A stretch of DNA of 64,000 nucleotides, taken from the NCBI GenBank assembly GCA_039962225.1, contig JAMPKV010000003.1:371050-435049 (forward strand), in the 5' to 3' direction. The notes beneath the pieces were generated by a model. It ran no database searches, was not told where the DNA came from, and was given only the letters and a program-made list of their open reading frames with translations. The DNA comes from Microcoleus sp. AS-A8 (GTDB lineage: Bacteria; Cyanobacteriota; Cyanobacteriia; Cyanobacteriales; Coleofasciculaceae). A program made the position numbers and the translations under genes. The first letter of the stretch is position 1. Every line of letters starts with the position of its first letter. Below are positions 1 to 9,429 of the stretch, piece by piece.

Positions 1-2
1 AA

Positions 3-83
3 CCGCTGAGTAGAGACATGGCGGAAACGAGAAAGAAAAGTTTGATTCATGTCAAGGATTCTCCTAATCTGAAACAAGGCTAA
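3..83 (+). CDS. possible C-terminal end of a truncated gene
   Basis: One frame is open from the window edge to a TAA at 81-83 and would encode the last 26 residues of a protein ending in SPNLKQG. The other two forward frames are closed early. The stretch is too short to assign a family, and a chance open frame is quite possible. Confidence 0.2.
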   Translation, partial: PLSRDMAETRKKSLIHVKDSPNLKQG

Positions 84-287
84 ATCTTCCTGACCCATAG
101 AATTTTTAGGCTTTCGTTAGAGTCGTAGCGTAAGAGGTATGACTGAAAAAACAGCATGACTTGATATCATGAACCTGTCGTTGGCTTCTACTGTGCCACA
201 ATAGAGCGTCAAAATTTTCAGCCGTTACCGTTTTAGCAACTAGGCTACAGTTGCCTTCTTTTAATTTGTAGTTTTTCTCTTCAACCA

Positions 288-731
288 ATGGCCTACTGGC
301 TACTCAAAAGCGAACCCCAAGAATATTCCTACACCGATTTAGAGCAAGCTGGATGTGGCATCTGGGATGGTGTCAAAAATCCTCTTGCCCTGAAATATCT
401 CCGTACCATGAAATTAGGGGACAAAGTATTGATTTACCACACAGGCCAAGAGCGGCAGGTCGTGGGGATGGCTGAAATTATCTCATTGCCCTATGCTGAC
501 CCTAAACTCAATGACCCTCGTCGTATGGTTGTGGACATTCGCGCCGTGCGATCGCTCCCCCAGCCTGTTACCCTAACACAGATCAAGCAAGATCATCACT
601 TCACGCGCTTCGACCTCGTCCGTCTGCCTCGACTTTCCGTCGTCCCCGTTTCTGCTGAATATTGGCAGCGAATTCTTCAACTGGCGGGTGAGTCAACTTT
701 TTGTATAGCACTTAACTGCCCAGCAGAATAA
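288..731 (+). CDS. EVE domain-containing protein
   Basis: This 147-residue protein is essentially one EVE domain, a PUA-like fold thought to bind modified bases in nucleic acids; the family includes human thymocyte nuclear protein 1. The N-terminal signature MAYWLLKSEPQEYSY is diagnostic, followed by the WDGVKN segment and the GDKVLIYHTG strand. The length matches stand-alone bacterial EVE proteins. The start is the ATG at 288, which puts the domain at residue 1. The gene stands 48 bp ahead of the antiporter gene and could be cotranscribed with it. The family assignment is firm. The substrate is unknown. Confidence 0.9.
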   Translation: MAYWLLKSEPQEYSYTDLEQAGCGIWDGVKNPLALKYLRTMKLGDKVLIYHTGQERQVVGMAEIISLPYADPKLNDPRRMVVDIRAVRSLPQPVTLTQIKQDHHFTRFDLVRLPRLSVVPVSAEYWQRILQLAGESTFCIALNCPAE

Positions 732-778
732 ACCCGAGGAAGGCTTGATTTCGTTAAGAAACTTGTAGAGTAGAAAGA

Positions 779-2323
779 ATGAATTTTTCGCAACTACCAC
801 GAATGGCTGACATCACTGCCTGGGTGAGTTTCTTCGACCCTACCAACCTGTTTTCATCTTTCGGGACTCACCCTCTGCTGATGGCAGAGGCAACTCCCAA
901 GGAATCAGCAAACGAATCACTGATTCTCGCAGGAGTACTACTGAGTTTGGTCGTGATCTACTTCGCCAGCAAACTGGGCGGTGAGATTTGCGCTCGACTG
1001 AACTTACCACCCGTATTAGGGGAACTCGTAGGCGGTGTAGTCGTAGGAGTCTCTGCTCTTCATCTGTTGGTGTTCCCAGAAGGCAGTGCAGATGTAAGCA
1101 ATTCTTTGCTGGTAAGCTTTCTCCAAACGACAGCGGGTTTGAGTCCAGAAGCCGCCGTTTCAGTGTTTCAAGCCCAGAGCGAGGTGATCTCGATCTTGTC
1201 AGAATTAGGCGTCGTGATTCTATTGTTTGAAATTGGACTGGAGTCGGATCTAAAAGAACTCATCCGCGTTGGTCCTCAAGCGGCTGTTGTCGCCGTTATT
1301 GGGGTCGTAGTTCCCTTTGCTGCTGGTACGGCTGGATTAATTTATTTATTTAATATTCCCCCTATCCCGGCGATTTTTGCGGGTGCGGCTTTGACCGCCA
1401 CCAGTATTGGAATTACGGCAAAAGTTCTAGCAGAAATTGGTCGTCTTAGTTCTTCAGAAGGTCAAATTATCATTGGTGCAGCCGTTCTGGATGACGTCCT
1501 TGGAATTATCGTTTTGGCAGTTGTTGCGAGTCTGGCGAAGACGGGTGAAATCGAGATCGGCAACGTCATCTATCTGATTATTAGTGCGGCTGTTTTCCTG
1601 GTTGGGTCTATTTTGTTAGGTCGTTTCTTAAGTCCCTATTTCGTTGCCTTAGTCAATGAAATGAAAACTCGCGGTCAGCTATTGCTGACAGCACTAATTT
1701 TTGCCTTTATTTTGTCCTACATTGGCGCTGTCATTCACTTAGAAGCGATTTTGGGAGCCTTTGCGGCGGGACTGGTTCTAGCAGAAACCGATAAGCGCCG
1801 GGAATTAGAAGAACAGGTGATTCCCGTTGCCGATATGCTTGTCCCGATTTTCTTTGTCGTCGTCGGGGCAAAAACGGATCTGGGTGTTCTTAATCCAACC
1901 GTTCCTGCTAATCGAGAAGGCTTGATTTTGGCGGTTTTCCTGATTGGAGTCGCGATTCTGGGTAAGGTAGTTACTGGTCTGTTTGTATTCGGTCAACCTG
2001 GAATCAACCGCTTAGCCATCGGTGTTGGGATGATTCCTCGAGGCGAAGTGGGACTCGTTTTTTTGGGTGTAGGCTCGGCTAGTGGTGTCCTATCACCAGC
2101 TATGGAGGCTGCGATTATCATGATGGTCATTTTAACAACCTTTGTCGCCCCTCCCTTCCTGCGATTAGTTTTTCAGGAATCCGAGTTGGAGACTACACCT
2201 TCAGAAATACCGGCCTTAGACGCTGCAAGTATAGAATCGGTGGCTGTAGAACCAGCAGTCAACCGACAGCAGGAGTCATTTGAGGACATTGAAGCGATTG
2301 AGGAGCGAAAGAAAGGTTCGTGA
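779..2323 (+). CDS. cation:proton antiporter (CPA2, NapA-like)
   Basis: This 514-residue integral membrane protein belongs to the Na+/H+ exchanger superfamily, CPA2 branch. About twelve hydrophobic segments lie between residues 50 and 465. The hallmark tandem aspartates of the ion site are visible in GAAVLDDVLGIIVLAV. A CPA2-type LPPVLGELVGG motif lies near residue 80. The first ~45 residues and an insertion near residues 105-130 are less conserved. The C-terminus is a hydrophilic, acidic tail of ~55 residues without a recognisable TrkA-N domain. The likely role is Na+ or K+ for H+ exchange in pH or salt homeostasis. Ion specificity cannot be read from the sequence. Confidence 0.9.
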   Translation: MNFSQLPRMADITAWVSFFDPTNLFSSFGTHPLLMAEATPKESANESLILAGVLLSLVVIYFASKLGGEICARLNLPPVLGELVGGVVVGVSALHLLVFPEGSADVSNSLLVSFLQTTAGLSPEAAVSVFQAQSEVISILSELGVVILLFEIGLESDLKELIRVGPQAAVVAVIGVVVPFAAGTAGLIYLFNIPPIPAIFAGAALTATSIGITAKVLAEIGRLSSSEGQIIIGAAVLDDVLGIIVLAVVASLAKTGEIEIGNVIYLIISAAVFLVGSILLGRFLSPYFVALVNEMKTRGQLLLTALIFAFILSYIGAVIHLEAILGAFAAGLVLAETDKRRELEEQVIPVADMLVPIFFVVVGAKTDLGVLNPTVPANREGLILAVFLIGVAILGKVVTGLFVFGQPGINRLAIGVGMIPRGEVGLVFLGVGSASGVLSPAMEAAIIMMVILTTFVAPPFLRLVFQESELETTPSEIPALDAASIESVAVEPAVNRQQESFEDIEAIEERKKGS

Positions 2324-2681
2324 AAACTGAGTTTCATGGATTAATCTTTTCAAGATTGCTCTTGTTCGTACACAACCCAACCTATATTTTTGATTGGGGA
2401 AATTCTGTGTATACTATTTCTCCTGAAACTTAAGTTTGCTAGTCTACGTCCCTTGAGGTTGACTGTCTTGAGCAGACAGATGCCCATTCGTATGCATTGA
2501 AGAGTGCGGCAAAAGGCTGGAGTCAGAGTTGGAACAAACGTGTAGTCAGAAATCATTAAGATGTCTTGACAAACGTGAAGAAACGTGAATAAATTCTTCA
2601 CGCCTACAACTCCCTTGATCTTGGTTCATCACCCAACCGCTGTTTCGATGCAACACCGCGCTTTAACGAGGAGCAATAATT
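2324..2681. other. intergenic region with an inverted repeat before the amidase gene
   Basis: There is no convincing gene in this 358-bp gap. A perfect 9-bp inverted repeat, CGTGAAGAA at 2574-2582 and TTCTTCACG at 2594-2602 with an 11-nt loop, lies about 80 bp upstream of the amidase start. It may be an operator or an mRNA leader hairpin. There is no trailing T-run, so it is not a typical terminator. Confidence 0.45.
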
Positions 2682-4160
2682 GTGAAATTTCGCTGGCTAC
2701 TAGTACTTCCCAGCTTTTTAATAGTTTTTCTTCTTTCATCTGCCGCCCAAGCGCGTCAACTTCTACAGTGGCGTTTTGATAACAATCAGAACCGATTGGT
2801 GTTTATCACCGACAGTGGGGTTCAACCGAAGGCGTTACTGATGACCAATCCGACACGGATAGTCATTGACCTGCCTGGGATTGAGCTGGGACGCCCAACC
2901 ACAAATCAACGGGTGAGTGGGGCGATTCGAGAAGTTCGCGTGGGACAACTGGACAACAATACAACTCGGATCGTAATTGAATTAGCGCCCGGTTACACCT
3001 TAGATCCGAAGGCCGTGAAATTCCGAGGGCTTTCGCCACGAGAGTGGACGGTGCAATTACCTACACCTCAGCGGATAGGGCCATCCCCTAGCCAACCCCC
3101 TGGAAATACACCTCCCAGGAATCAATCCTCCCAGATCCCACCGTTGCTGGGCACACCCAATCGACCGATTTCTACCTCTGATGCGGGTAAAGTAGCGACG
3201 ATTGAGTCCGTTGAACTGGCTAACAACCAGACTCAGCTTTTAATTCGGGCTGACCAACCGGTCAGGGCGATTAGCACTTGGGATGCGATCGCCAAAGCTT
3301 ACCGCATTACAATCCCCTCCGCTCGACTGGCTCAACGAGTCAGAGGACCGCAACTCGATGCCAATAGCCCTTTGTCGCGGGTACTGCTCCGGCAGCAAGA
3401 TTTACGCACGGTTGTGATTTTGGTACAAGCGGCAACAAATGTCCAGATTGGGGAACTCAATCAGCTTAATGACGAGCTTTTGGCGCTACAACTAACGCCC
3501 TCCCAACCCGGAACGCCGCCCATCAGCTCAATTCCTGTGCCACTACCGGAAAGGGATACTCCTGCGCCACCCCCTGCTATCAATAATCCACCTGTGTCAT
3601 CTCCCCGTGTACCCAAGGGGCGCGTTCTGGTCATTGTCGATCCGGGACACGGTGGCAAAGATCCGGGTGCGATCGGCCTTGGTGGATTGCGAGAGAAAGA
3701 TGTTATCCTGCCGATTGCCCAGCAGGTAGCCTCACTCTTGGAACAACAAGGTATCCAAGCCGTGATGACGCGAACATCGGATTACTTTGTAGACCTGGCA
3801 CCACGAGCCACTATGGCTGAACGGGCAAATGCCGACTTATTTGTCAGCATCCATGCTAATGCCATCGGTCCTAGCCGCCCCGATGTGAGTGGCTTAGAGA
3901 CGTATTACTACTCAAGTGGTCAGCGCCTTGCCCAAACCATCCACAGCAGCATTTTGCAGAATCTGGATGTTAAAGACCGGGGTATCCGACGAGCGCGGTT
4001 TTACGTCCTGAGAAAGACTTCTATGCCATCGGTCTTAGTAGAAGTTGGTTTTGTCACGGGAAGAGAAGATGCCGCCAAACTGTCTAACCCAGCTTACCGC
4101 AGCCAGATGGCACAAGCGATCGCTCGTGGTATTCTCCAGTACATTCAGCAAAATAGTTAA
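2682..4160 (+). CDS. amiC: N-acetylmuramoyl-L-alanine amidase (AMIN + amidase_3)
   Basis: This 492-residue exported peptidoglycan amidase cleaves the bond between MurNAc and L-Ala and acts in septum splitting. The GTG start at 2682 is favoured because GAGGAG lies 7-12 bp upstream and a clear signal peptide begins there (MKFRWLLVLPSF, ending near AQA). An AMIN domain follows at about residues 28-125, then a second AMIN-like segment at about 165-265. A Pro-rich linker covers about 265-310. The zinc amidase_3 domain runs from about 312 to 490 with IVDPGHGGKDPGA, the metal-binding Glu in LREKDV, SIHANA, and the catalytic Glu in LVEVGFVTG. In filamentous cyanobacteria such amidases also shape septal junctions; that role is inferred here. 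Confidence 0.92.
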   Translation: MKFRWLLVLPSFLIVFLLSSAAQARQLLQWRFDNNQNRLVFITDSGVQPKALLMTNPTRIVIDLPGIELGRPTTNQRVSGAIREVRVGQLDNNTTRIVIELAPGYTLDPKAVKFRGLSPREWTVQLPTPQRIGPSPSQPPGNTPPRNQSSQIPPLLGTPNRPISTSDAGKVATIESVELANNQTQLLIRADQPVRAISTWDAIAKAYRITIPSARLAQRVRGPQLDANSPLSRVLLRQQDLRTVVILVQAATNVQIGELNQLNDELLALQLTPSQPGTPPISSIPVPLPERDTPAPPPAINNPPVSSPRVPKGRVLVIVDPGHGGKDPGAIGLGGLREKDVILPIAQQVASLLEQQGIQAVMTRTSDYFVDLAPRATMAERANADLFVSIHANAIGPSRPDVSGLETYYYSSGQRLAQTIHSSILQNLDVKDRGIRRARFYVLRKTSMPSVLVEVGFVTGREDAAKLSNPAYRSQMAQAIARGILQYIQQNS

Positions 4161-4184
4161 ACATCTTTCTCCTAACAAACATCG

Positions 4185-5132
4185 GTGATCAACTTTTCCA
4201 CCTCCTCCCTCAGTGACCCTCACGGGCAAAATCCCTCTGACCCTTATACCGCTGACTTTCCCAGCGAGGAAACCGATAATCCTGCTGATCCTGCCAAGGA
4301 AGAACCACAGCAGCGTCGTATCGGTGTTTTCGACAGCGGTGTTGGTGGTCTCACCGTTTTGAGAGAACTCTATCGACAACTCCCAAACGAATCGATACTT
4401 TACTTTGCTGACACAGCGCGCCTACCCTACGGCACAAGGTCGCGTCATGAAATTGTGCAGTTCGGTTTTGAGATCTTGAGCTGGATGGTGCAACAGGACG
4501 TCAAAATGGTTGTCCTGGCCTGTAATACAAGTGATGCTCTAGCGTTGGAAACCTTACGACGTGAGTTTAACCTGCCAATTTTGGGGCTAATTTTACCAGG
4601 TGCTCGTGCGGCGGTTCAGCAAGGTCGGCGCATTGGGGTGATTGCCACCCCAGCAACGGCTTCTAGCAATGCTTATCGGCGTGCCATATCTGAGATTGAA
4701 GCGACAGCACAAGTCTGGCAAGTTGGCTGTCCAGAGTTTGTGCCGTTAGTTGAGCAAAACCGTGTCCATGATCCCTACACGGCTGAGGTGGCGCGGCAGT
4801 ACCTAGACCCTTTACTACAGCAGCGAATCGATACCCTGATTTATGGCTGTACTCATTATCCGCTTCTGGCTCCCGTCCTGCGGACAATCCTACCTCCAAC
4901 CGTCCAACTCGTTGACCCGGCTGTACATGTCGTGGCGGCGGCGGCACAAGAACTGGACATCCTCGGACTGAGGAATAATCGCGCACCGCTACCAACTAGC
5001 TTTTGTGTGAGTGGTTGTCCTCAGCAGTTTGCCCAACTCTCTGTGCAATGGCTGGGCTGCACTCCAGTGGCTGAAAAAGTATGTCTGCCAGCCGTATCCT
5101 CCCCGGTGGCTCCGCTAGAATCAGTAGAGTGA
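4185..5132 (+). CDS. murI: glutamate racemase
   Basis: This protein interconverts L- and D-glutamate to supply D-Glu for peptidoglycan. The family core begins near residue 45 with RRIGVFDSGVGGLTVLREL. The two catalytic cysteines are in VLACNTSDA and IYGCTHYPLL. The 315-residue length includes an N-terminal extension of about 44 residues rich in Ser, Pro and Asp, which is low complexity and may be absent if translation starts later. The GTG at 4185 is 24 bp after the amidase stop, so the two cell-wall genes are probably cotranscribed. The prenyl synthase gene follows about 1 kb downstream. Confidence 0.93.
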   Translation: MINFSTSSLSDPHGQNPSDPYTADFPSEETDNPADPAKEEPQQRRIGVFDSGVGGLTVLRELYRQLPNESILYFADTARLPYGTRSRHEIVQFGFEILSWMVQQDVKMVVLACNTSDALALETLRREFNLPILGLILPGARAAVQQGRRIGVIATPATASSNAYRRAISEIEATAQVWQVGCPEFVPLVEQNRVHDPYTAEVARQYLDPLLQQRIDTLIYGCTHYPLLAPVLRTILPPTVQLVDPAVHVVAAAAQELDILGLRNNRAPLPTSFCVSGCPQQFAQLSVQWLGCTPVAEKVCLPAVSSPVAPLESVE

Positions 5133-5193
5133 TCGCAGCTCTAACCAATGGGAAATCTTCTTTCATGGTTAGAGGTGGCGAGGAGAGAAGCAC

Positions 5194-5216
5194 AAAAAAA
5201 ACGCCCACAAGGGGCG
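5194..5216 (-). terminator. Rho-independent terminator reading leftward
   Basis: On the minus strand a CGCCC/GGGCG stem with a 5-nt loop is followed directly by eight Ts. It is oriented to end transcripts coming from higher coordinates, not murI. It therefore supports a minus-strand transcript crossing 5216-5612. Confidence 0.55.
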
Positions 5217-5260
5217 GTGTATTGGTCTTTAGGGAATAAAAAATTAATCTTGAATTATAT

Positions 5261-5309
5261 GGGAGAGAGACTAAGAACCCGAAAAAATCCTGATTTTAGT
5301 CTCTCCCCC
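5261..5309. repeat. long imperfect inverted repeat
   Basis: The arms GGGAGAGAGACTAA (5261-5274) and TTAGTCTCTCCCCC (5296-5309) pair with one mismatch around a 21-nt loop. It lies between the small minus-strand ORF and the minus-strand terminator, so it may be part of that transcript's 3' untranslated region. Confidence 0.5.
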
Positions 5310-5321
5310 ATTCGGAGCCAC

Positions 5322-5612
5322 TTAAGATACACTACTGGCCTTTTGAACGTTTGACGCTGGCCTTATAGGAGGTGTTAACTCATCAGAGGCTAATGAAGTT
5401 ACACTACTCATCTGAAATAACCATCCTTCAACCTCATCGGTCTGATGGGTTTGCTCGGTTGACACGAAAGGAGCGTAAGCGTCGGTCAAAGAGTTGTCCA
5501 CGTAACGCGAATTCTTGATCGTCCGTTGCGCTAGAGTCAATAGCAGATAAATTGTTAATAGATAACCAGTCGCCAGAAGAGGAATAATCACAGGCATATC
5601 CATATAAATCAT
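5322..5612 (-). CDS. possible small membrane protein
   Basis: This is a 96-codon ORF with one clear N-terminal transmembrane segment (MPVIIPLLATGYLLTIYLLL) and a polar tail rich in Ser and Thr. I do not recognise a family. It is supported by the membrane segment and by a minus-strand terminator about 100 bp beyond its stop. No good ribosome binding site precedes the first ATG; the ATG at 5597 is an alternative start. It could be a chance ORF. Confidence 0.35.
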   Translation of the reverse strand: MIYMDMPVIIPLLATGYLLTIYLLLTLAQRTIKNSRYVDNSLTDAYAPFVSTEQTHQTDEVEGWLFQMSSVTSLASDELTPPIRPASNVQKASSVS

Positions 5613-6176
5613 AGTGTGGACAAGAGGGAGGGAAAGGAAAAGTCAATACAAATTCTTCCAACAGCGTCTTCCAAATCCTTATGGACTCAAGACACTGTTG
5701 GCATACAAATATCTAGGGAGACAGAGTACGTTCCCTCTAACTTCACTGTTGGTTCCCGTAAGTCAAGTTTCTGAACAGGACGTTGCGGCTCGGCTCAGAA
5801 TCTCTGCCCAGCGAGAATTTTATTATGTCTGACAGACAACCGTCCCCAGTGATACCACTGGGGAGTTATCCCGAAACATCAGGCACTATGCCTACTGAAT
5901 GCGTATTACACCATCGGCATAGGGGAATATTTTCCTCTATCACCTTGGAATCAATAAATGTATTAATTTTTTGAAACCCTTACTATTTAGATTAACACAA
6001 CAATCCTGGCGAGTTACACTAATTTTTTCAGGGACTTAATATGTCGATACAAACCCTGGTATTACGCTTGGGTACAGCGATTAATCCAACAAAACTTCCC
6101 TGTAGGGGACGCTTCGCCTAAAATTAAAAAAAGAAATTGTAAACTTTCGTAACCTAATCTCTGAGTCGGCTGATCC
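5613..6176. other. gene-poor gap before the prenyl synthase gene
   Basis: Short ORFs cross this 564-bp stretch, but none has recognisable similarity or a strong ribosome binding site. The 150 bp before 6177 are AT-rich and presumably hold the promoter of the prenyl synthase gene. I see no RNA gene or mobile element. Confidence 0.4.
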
Positions 6177-7148
6177 ATGACCTCAGTAACCTCCCTTTTC
6201 GCCCCTGTAGAAGCAGACCTGTGTCTGCTGACCGAGAACTTAAAGAACCTGGTAGGTGCCCGTCACCCCATACTCTATGCCGCAGCCGAACACTTATTCG
6301 GGGCACAGGGAAAGCGAGTTAGACCGGCAATCGTGTTTTTAATTTCGCGAGCCACCATGCTCGACTCCGACATTACCTCGCGACATCGTCGTCTGGCCGA
6401 AATTACAGAAATGATTCACACGGCGAGTCTGGTTCATGACGATGTCGTCGATGAGGCCGAGGTACGTCGCAACGTTCCCACAGTCCATAGTTTGTTCAAC
6501 AACCGTGTGGCGGTACTCGCTGGGGATTTCTTGTTCGGTCAAGCCGCTTGGTACCTGGCTAACCTCGGCAATTTAGAAGTCGTCAAGCTGTTGTCAGAAG
6601 TGATTAAAGACATGGCAGAAGGCGAAATTCAACAAGGGCTGACTCGATTTGATACCACCCTGACGATGGAAGCCTACCTGGAGAAAACTTATCGTAAAAC
6701 AGCTTCACTTCTGGCGAATAGTGCCAAAGCCGCGGGGCTACTGAGTGGTGTCTCGGCGGAGGTGGCAGAAGACTTGTACTCCTATGGGAATCATTTTGGG
6801 TTAGCCTTCCAAATTATCGATGATATCTTGGACTTTACCGGTTCGACGGAAGCCTTAGGTAAACCAGCCGGCTCGGATTTAATTAGTGGCAATCTTACCG
6901 CCCCAGTTTTATATGCCTTGGAAGAAAAACCCTATCTAGAGGTACTCATTGAGCGAGAATTTGCCCAACCTGATGATATTCCTCAAGCCCTCGCTTTGGT
7001 TAAAGAGAGTCAAGGAATCGAACGTTCCCGCGCCTTAGCTGCACACCACGCTCAGATAGCCGTACAAAGCTTGGCTGTTCTCAAGCCCTCAACATCGGCT
7101 CAAACGTTGATAGACTTAGCGGATTATGTCCTGAGTCGTTTGTACTAA
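6177..7148 (+). CDS. sds: all-trans long-chain polyprenyl (solanesyl-type) diphosphate synthase
   Basis: This 323-residue polyprenyl synthetase elongates allylic diphosphates with isopentenyl diphosphate. In cyanobacteria the product is the side chain of plastoquinone. The first aspartate-rich motif is in LVHDDVVDEAEVRRN and the second in FQIIDDILDFTG; GKRVRPA near residue 45 binds IPP. The ATG at 6177 gives the usual family length. Chain length cannot be read with certainty, but cyanobacterial proteins of this type near murI are generally annotated as solanesyl diphosphate synthase. Confidence 0.88.
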   Translation: MTSVTSLFAPVEADLCLLTENLKNLVGARHPILYAAAEHLFGAQGKRVRPAIVFLISRATMLDSDITSRHRRLAEITEMIHTASLVHDDVVDEAEVRRNVPTVHSLFNNRVAVLAGDFLFGQAAWYLANLGNLEVVKLLSEVIKDMAEGEIQQGLTRFDTTLTMEAYLEKTYRKTASLLANSAKAAGLLSGVSAEVAEDLYSYGNHFGLAFQIIDDILDFTGSTEALGKPAGSDLISGNLTAPVLYALEEKPYLEVLIEREFAQPDDIPQALALVKESQGIERSRALAAHHAQIAVQSLAVLKPSTSAQTLIDLADYVLSRLY

Positions 7149-7679
7149 GTACAGTAAGTACAGCCAATCATTCGTCACCCCTATTCATCCAGTTCCGACT
7201 TTTGTGAGTTCCTTATCCGTCCTAACCATGAACACTTCATTGTCGTTTCTTTACATAATATTGACAAAGCCAAAGAATAATAAGTACCTTTACAGAGACT
7301 GCCTAATTTTTCAGGAGTCAATCCAGGTTTTGTGACAAAACTTAAGGATTAAATAGCCAGTTGTGTGAGTATCGAGTCAGAATAACAGTAGGTAAGTACA
7401 CAAGCCATTTCAAAGAGTGCCAAGAGAGGGTCACCCGTGGAACCGTGGAGTGAAGCTCACTCGTAGTGCCTTGCGGCTCCTGATCGATGGCTGCACTCTA
7501 AAATGGAAATGGATCAAATTCACAAAACCAGGGTTCAATCTGCCGCTACGAAGCTCTTAGGATGGAGAGGGAGTAATCCTTGCTAGACGCCCTCCGCGTT
7601 GGGCTAAGGACTAAAAAGCATCTCCCCATCAAGAGAAAGGTTGAATCTACCATCTTTATTAAAAGTTGGCAAGAGGTAC
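7149..7679. other. 531-bp intergenic region, no recognised gene
   Basis: The gap separates the prenyl synthase gene from a convergent hypothetical gene. Short stems such as GGGTCACCC near 7430 and GTGGAACCGTGG-type self-complementarity are present, but no tRNA, known ncRNA or terminator is recognisable. An unknown small RNA is possible. Confidence 0.3.
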
Positions 7680-8177
7680 TCAAGCAATATCTGGAGGAAG
7701 CTTGCTAGGATATGACCTAGGTACGGACTGGCTGTGTTGCAGTTGCGTTTGAATTAAAGTTTGTAGCTCATCTCGACGTACCTCTGTCCCAGCAGCTAGA
7801 TTACCGGGTGTATCGAAGAAAACTATACTTGTAACGGCGTCTAGCGCCAACATTTGGAACAGAATGTGAGTGACAGGTACAGCAGCAGCGAGGATTTGAG
7901 GGTCAGAAACCGACTGAAAATCAGCAGCATCTTTGAGAGTCCCAAAAGCATAAATAACATTTTTCTGGATCTCAGGTTGAGCGCGATTACTCAGTGTAGT
8001 GAGAAGCCAACTCTCGTCAAGAGTTTGGAGAATGTGATACTCCGAATGTCGTAGCTGAGTGGCAACGAGTTTGAGTACAGGTGCGATCGCTTCCATAATT
8101 TGAGGCGTCGTCCCGTCTTGTGGTGCATTGTCAATCAGAACTTGAATTTGTAGGTCTAAATTCATGAGAACTGTCAT
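7680..8177 (-). CDS. conserved cyanobacterial hypothetical protein
   Basis: This soluble ~165-residue protein has no signal peptide or membrane segment. It looks mainly alpha-helical, with hydrophobic heptad-like stretches at DLQIQVLIDNAP and HILFQMLALDAV. I recognise it only as the kind of small conserved protein found across cyanobacteria and cannot name a function. The start is ambiguous: the ATG at 8177 or the in-frame ATG at 8165, which begins MNLDLQIQVL. It is transcribed divergently from hetZ with about 80 bp between starts, so the two may share a regulatory region. Confidence 0.7.
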   Translation of the reverse strand: MTVLMNLDLQIQVLIDNAPQDGTTPQIMEAIAPVLKLVATQLRHSEYHILQTLDESWLLTTLSNRAQPEIQKNVIYAFGTLKDAADFQSVSDPQILAAAVPVTHILFQMLALDAVTSIVFFDTPGNLAAGTEVRRDELQTLIQTQLQHSQSVPRSYPSKLPPDIA

Positions 8178-8256
8178 CAATGGTGCTGCTATCTTGAGTC
8201 TAAACCCAGATCAAAACAGTCGAGCGTGCGGAAAGTGTTAGGGTCTTTGTTAACCA

Positions 8257-9429
8257 ATGAAAATCATGAGGGAAGTCTGCCAGGGCGTGGAGGCAATTTT
8301 TCAGCTGCTGTATAACGAATTCCGGCAGTCTGTTCGTGCTTCCGATCAGAATTGCCGCGACGTGGCAGCACGTTTAGCCGATGAAGTCAGTCGAATCTGT
8401 AACGAAAGCAGTCGAATACAGACTTCAGGAGATGTTGAGAGTTGGGCGCATACCCTGGCAACCCATCGCCTCAAGCAAGTTTTAAGCTACTACAAACTGG
8501 GGTCACAAAGGGGACGAATTGAGCTTCAGAGTACTCTGAGTGCGATCGTCTACCGCTACATTACACCCCCACAGGCACCAGCCAGCTACCAAGCGCGGCT
8601 GACCTTAATCGAAGATTTCTTACAAGGATTCTACGTGGAAGCCTTGAATGCCTTTCGGCGGGAGAACTTAATTGATGCCACTTATCGTCCGCGAAGTCTT
8701 TTGGAGTTGGCGGAATATATGGCCTTTACCGAGCGTTATGGGAAGCGGCGTATTCCCTTACCCGGTCGTCGATCTCAGCAATTAATCATTCTGCGAGCGC
8801 AAACTTTTTCCCAACAGCAACCGCCAGAAACCTCGGTTGATATGGATACCGCCGCTGAAGGTGCAACGCCAGAGTCCGACACGAACTGGAATGATGCAGC
8901 GATCCAGCAAGTACGGGAGATGATGGTCGCCTCCGAACCCGAACCCCTAGAAGCGAACCTGCGGGATACGGTGATTGAGGAATTACTCGCCTATTTAGAA
9001 GAACGTCAGCAACATGATTGTGCCGAATACTTTGTCTTACGCCTGCAAGACCTCCCCACGAGCGAAATAGAGGAGTTTTTAGGCTTAACCCCTCGACAGA
9101 GGGATTATTTGCAGCAACGCTTTAAGTATCATTTAATCCGGTTTGCCCTATCTCACCGATGGGAACTGGTCCATCAGTGGCTTGAAGCGGATCTAGAGCG
9201 GAATTTGGGACTGACGCCGTGGGAGTGGCAACGGTTTCAGACCAAGATGAACGCCACTCAGAAAGAATTACTCGATCTCAAGCAGCAAAGTCGCTCAACG
9301 AATGAAATTGCCCAAGCCTTAGGTTGTACGGTTACCCAGGTGGAAAAGCGTTGGTTTAAATTACTCGAACTTGCCTGGGATATTCGCAATAGTTCAGTAT
9401 CCGGATCTGGTGCATCTCAAGATGAATAG
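8257..9429 (+). CDS. hetZ: HetZ-family protein (heterocyst differentiation regulator homologue)
   Basis: This 390-residue protein matches my memory of HetZ, a regulator of early heterocyst differentiation in Anabaena that is also kept in many non-heterocystous cyanobacteria. Characteristic segments are WAHTLATHRLKQVLSYYKLG, FTERYGKRRIPLPGR and LGLTPRQRDYLQQRFKYHL. The C-terminal third (about 270-375) resembles an HTH DNA-binding region. The ATG at 8257 is used. The patU homologue overlaps its end by 8 bp, the arrangement expected from Anabaena hetZ-patU. Gene presence alone does not show that this organism makes heterocysts. Confidence 0.85.
   Translation: MKIMREVCQGVEAIFQLLYNEFRQSVRASDQNCRDVAARLADEVSRICNESSRIQTSGDVESWAHTLATHRLKQVLSYYKLGSQRGRIELQSTLSAIVYRYITPPQAPASYQARLTLIEDFLQGFYVEALNAFRRENLIDATYRPRSLLELAEYMAFTERYGKRRIPLPGRRSQQLIILRAQTFSQQQPPETSVDMDTAAEGATPESDTNWNDAAIQQVREMMVASEPEPLEANLRDTVIEELLAYLEERQQHDCAEYFVLRLQDLPTSEIEEFLGLTPRQRDYLQQRFKYHLIRFALSHRWELVHQWLEADLERNLGLTPWEWQRFQTKMNATQKELLDLKQQSRSTNEIAQALGCTVTQVEKRWFKLLELAWDIRNSSVSGSGASQDE

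Noticed and set aside
106..288. Minus-strand 60-codon ORF before the EVE gene
   Set aside because: No family resemblance, no ribosome binding site, and it overlaps the likely promoter of the EVE gene.
2350..2601. Minus-strand 83-codon ORF in the gap before the amidase gene
   Set aside because: Unusual composition, no similarity and no ribosome binding site; treated as noise.
7149..7679. Small RNA gene in the sds-downstream gap
   Set aside because: Only weak short stems, no terminator with T-run and no recognisable family.
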